DNA from: Thermococcus sp.
GTDB lineage: Archaea > Methanobacteriota_B > Thermococci > Thermococcales > Thermococcaceae
Assembly: GCA_027074805.1 (NCBI GenBank)
Contig: JALTCK010000113.1
Span: forward strand, 1-5,996
Length of the DNA stretch: 5,996 nucleotides
Direction of reading: 5' to 3'
A program made the position numbers and the translations under genes. The notes below the pieces were generated by a model. It worked only from the letters and a program-made list of their open reading frames with translations, had not been told where the DNA came from and searched no databases. Positions 4,803-5,996 of this stretch are shown here, piece by piece; position 1 is the first letter of the stretch, and every line of letters begins with the position of its first letter.

Positions 4803-5320
4803 CTCCGCTCCCCCGCGTGCTTCAGCACGTGACCTGCCTCGTTCAGAATTATTTTGACTCCAGTCTTTGCCGCCCCGAGGCTTCCGGGCAGGCAGAAGAC
4901 CGCCATTGCCCTCCCGGAACTCCGGATTATCCCTGCGGTCGCCCTCGTCATGACCGCGGCCGTGCCTATCTCCTCGTAGCTCAGAAGCCTGAAAACCTCG
5001 CCGAAGCCGCTCAGCTCCTTGTCCAAAAGCGGCCTGACGCTCTCCACGGTAACATCTCTGGGCGCTATCCCCGTCCCACCGGAGGTCACGAGAACATCGG
5101 CGCCTGCTTTGAAGGCCTCGACGATTGCCCCGATTATCTCAATCTTCTCGTCGGGGACGACTGAGTAGTAAACCTTCTCGTGCCCTGCCCTTTCCAGCTC
5201 CTCGATGAGAAACTTTCCGCTCTTGTCCTCCTTCTCTCCCCTGCTGGCGGTGTCGCTCACCGTTATGACCGCGAACTTGAACCTCTTTGGGGCCTTCCTC
5301 TTGTGCTCCACAACTCCCAT
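4799..5320 (-). CDS. moaB: Molybdopterin adenylyltransferase MoaB
   Basis: This 173-aa protein is a complete MoaB/MogA-family enzyme. In Pyrococcus furiosus, MoaB adenylylates molybdopterin with ATP, and MoeA then uses the product for metal insertion. Visible motifs: FAVITVSDTASRG at about 16-28, LVTSGGTGIAPRDVTVE at about 77-93 (the MPT-binding GGTG loop with its Asp), ATAGIIRSSGR at about 127-137, and CLPGSLGA at 143-150. The 14-residue basic leader before the first strand (VEHKRKAPKRFK) is common in archaeal homologues. The ATG at 5320 is supported by GGGTGGT a few bases upstream. The gene is first in a two-gene operon with moeA and is divergent from cbiZ. Confidence 0.94.
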   Translation of the reverse strand: MGVVEHKRKAPKRFKFAVITVSDTASRGEKEDKSGKFLIEELERAGHEKVYYSVVPDEKIEIIGAIVEAFKAGADVLVTSGGTGIAPRDVTVESVRPLLDKELSGFGEVFRLLSYEEIGTAAVMTRATAGIIRSSGRAMAVFCLPGSLGAAKTGVKIILNEAGHVLKHAGERR

Positions 5321-5350
5321 GTTACCACCCGGGTAAAATATTCTCCTGCC

Positions 5351-5359
5351 TTAATAACC
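5351..5359 (-). promoter_or_regulatory. Probable TATA box of the moaB-moeA operon
   Basis: GGTTATTAA on the minus strand, preceded by GCTGAAA, a fair BRE. The predicted start near 5327-5329 would leave a very short leader; the Shine-Dalgarno-like GGGTGGT begins close to that point, so the true start may be a few bases further upstream. A second AT-rich stretch, GAATATTTTA (minus strand, 5335-5344), is too close to the ATG to be the TATA box. Weak call. Confidence 0.4.
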
Positions 5360-5390
5360 TTTCAGCAAACGGGAGCGTTTAACAGGAATG

Positions 5391-5399
5391 GTTATATTC
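5391..5399 (+). promoter_or_regulatory. Probable TATA box of cbiZ
   Basis: GTTATATTC with purine-rich GGAATG before it, centred about 26 bp before the ATG at 5421. This implies a very short or absent leader, although GAGG at 5409-5412 could serve as a ribosome binding site if transcription starts a little earlier. No B12 riboswitch-like structure is apparent in the 100-bp gap between moaB and cbiZ. Confidence 0.4.
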
Positions 5400-5420
5400 T
5401 GAAAAGTCGAGGAAGAAGGC

Positions 5421-5996
5421 ATGGAGCTTAACCACTTCATACGCCCCTTCGATGAGCCGATGCTGTCGCTGAGCAACGCACCGCACAGGGGAGGACTGAC
5501 GAGGGCAAACGGTTTCTTCTTCATGATGGTGCACAAGAACTACTCCGGCGATTATAGAAGGGACTGCCTCGCCTTCGAGCGGAAGAACGGCATTGAAAAC
5601 TTCGTTGGCTTCATGACGGCCGCCGATGTGAGCAAAGTCCTCGCAACGTCGAGGGTCAATGGCGTTACGGCATACGTCACCGCTGGAATAACGAACCCCG
5701 CCATAGCCGGCGATGAGCCACCCCCGTGGAAGCAGGGGACGATAAACATCGCCCTCGTCATTGAGGAAGGCCTCACCCCTGGAGCGATGGTGAACGCGGT
5801 GATGACCGCAACGGAGGCGAAAACATACACCCTGCTGAGCCTCGGCTACAATGCCACCGGAACAACGAGCGATGGAATTGGGGTCTTTGCTTTCGAGGGA
5901 GAGACTGAATGGGCAGGAACTGCGACGGAGCTTGGCTTAAATATTGGAAGGGCCGTGAGGCAGGCTTTAGAGGAGAGTTTGAGTAAGTGGGAAAAG
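5421..5996 (+). CDS. cbiZ: Adenosylcobinamide amidohydrolase CbiZ (3' end cut by window edge)
   Basis: The frame opens with ATG at 5421 and stays open for 192 codons to the last base, with no stop seen. Family marks are clear: LSNAPHRGGL at about 17-26, FMTAADVSKV at 64-73, YVTAGITNPAIAGD at 85-98, GTINIALVIEEGL at 106-118, MTATEAKTYTLLSLGYNATG at 128-147, then TTSDGIGVFAF, and finally LGLNIGRAVRQAL. CbiZ hydrolyses the amide bond of adenosylcobinamide to adenosylcobyric acid, which archaea can send back into coenzyme B12 synthesis after taking up cobinamide. Family members are usually only slightly longer, so few residues are missing. Cobalamin salvage or uptake genes may follow downstream, outside the window. 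It is divergent from moaB; I see no direct functional tie between the two cofactors. Confidence 0.92.
   Translation, partial: MELNHFIRPFDEPMLSLSNAPHRGGLTRANGFFFMMVHKNYSGDYRRDCLAFERKNGIENFVGFMTAADVSKVLATSRVNGVTAYVTAGITNPAIAGDEPPPWKQGTINIALVIEEGLTPGAMVNAVMTATEAKTYTLLSLGYNATGTTSDGIGVFAFEGETEWAGTATELGLNIGRAVRQALEESLSKWEK

Noticed and set aside
5552..5830. Minus-strand frame inside cbiZ
   Set aside because: Antisense to the conserved TAGITNPA and TATEAKT segments of CbiZ; shadow frame.
1..5996. tRNA genes, CRISPR arrays, insertion sequences or prophage marks
   Set aside because: No cloverleaf with a TTC loop, no regularly spaced repeats, no transposase and no terminal inverted repeats seen in reading both strands by eye.

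Overview
The window looks like a euryarchaeal chromosome segment, most probably from Thermococcales (Thermococcus or a close relative). The reasons are an archaea-only tRNA modification enzyme (TiaS), archaeal TATA boxes about 25 bp upstream of starts, GGTG-type Shine-Dalgarno sites, very compact spacing with overlapping gene ends, a MoaB/MoeA pair, an archaeal-type cobinamide-salvage enzyme (CbiZ), and a GC-rich H/ACA guide RNA. The order is inferred from recalled protein families; no search was run.

Left part (1-1795): the first 68 codons of tiaS (minus strand, running off the left edge) lie behind a RimL-like GNAT acetyltransferase gene on the same strand. Divergent from the acetyltransferase, and only 45 bp from its start, is a 318-aa archaeal HTH regulator of the COG1395 type. 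The two divergent genes have interleaved TATA boxes, so their transcription could be mutually coupled.

Middle (1788-3647): a SAMHD1/dGTPase-like HD phosphohydrolase (minus strand) overlaps the 3' end of the HTH gene by 8 bp. Upstream of it is an intergenic region with back-to-back promoters, then a non-coding RNA of about 215 nt that folds by eye into three H/ACA hairpins. Each hairpin has a lower stem, a pseudouridylation pocket and an upper stem, and each has exactly 15 nt between the pocket top and an ACA (or AUA) box. Hairpins 2 and 3 can be matched to conserved 23S rRNA sites at the peptidyl-transferase centre and helix 69. A highly charged 75-aa protein gene begins 25 nt after the last box. 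Its C-terminus reads DDDIPF, identical to the tip of bacterial SSB, and this tail is encoded antisense to the C-terminal codons of moeA.

Right part (3612-5996): moaB and moeA form a translationally coupled minus-strand operon (4-bp ATGA overlap) for insertion of Mo or W into the pterin cofactor. Divergent from it is cbiZ (adenosylcobinamide amidohydrolase), which runs to the right edge with no stop seen. The protein-coding genes are mostly recognisable housekeeping or cofactor genes. The most interesting material is the three-hairpin RNA and the small protein beside it.
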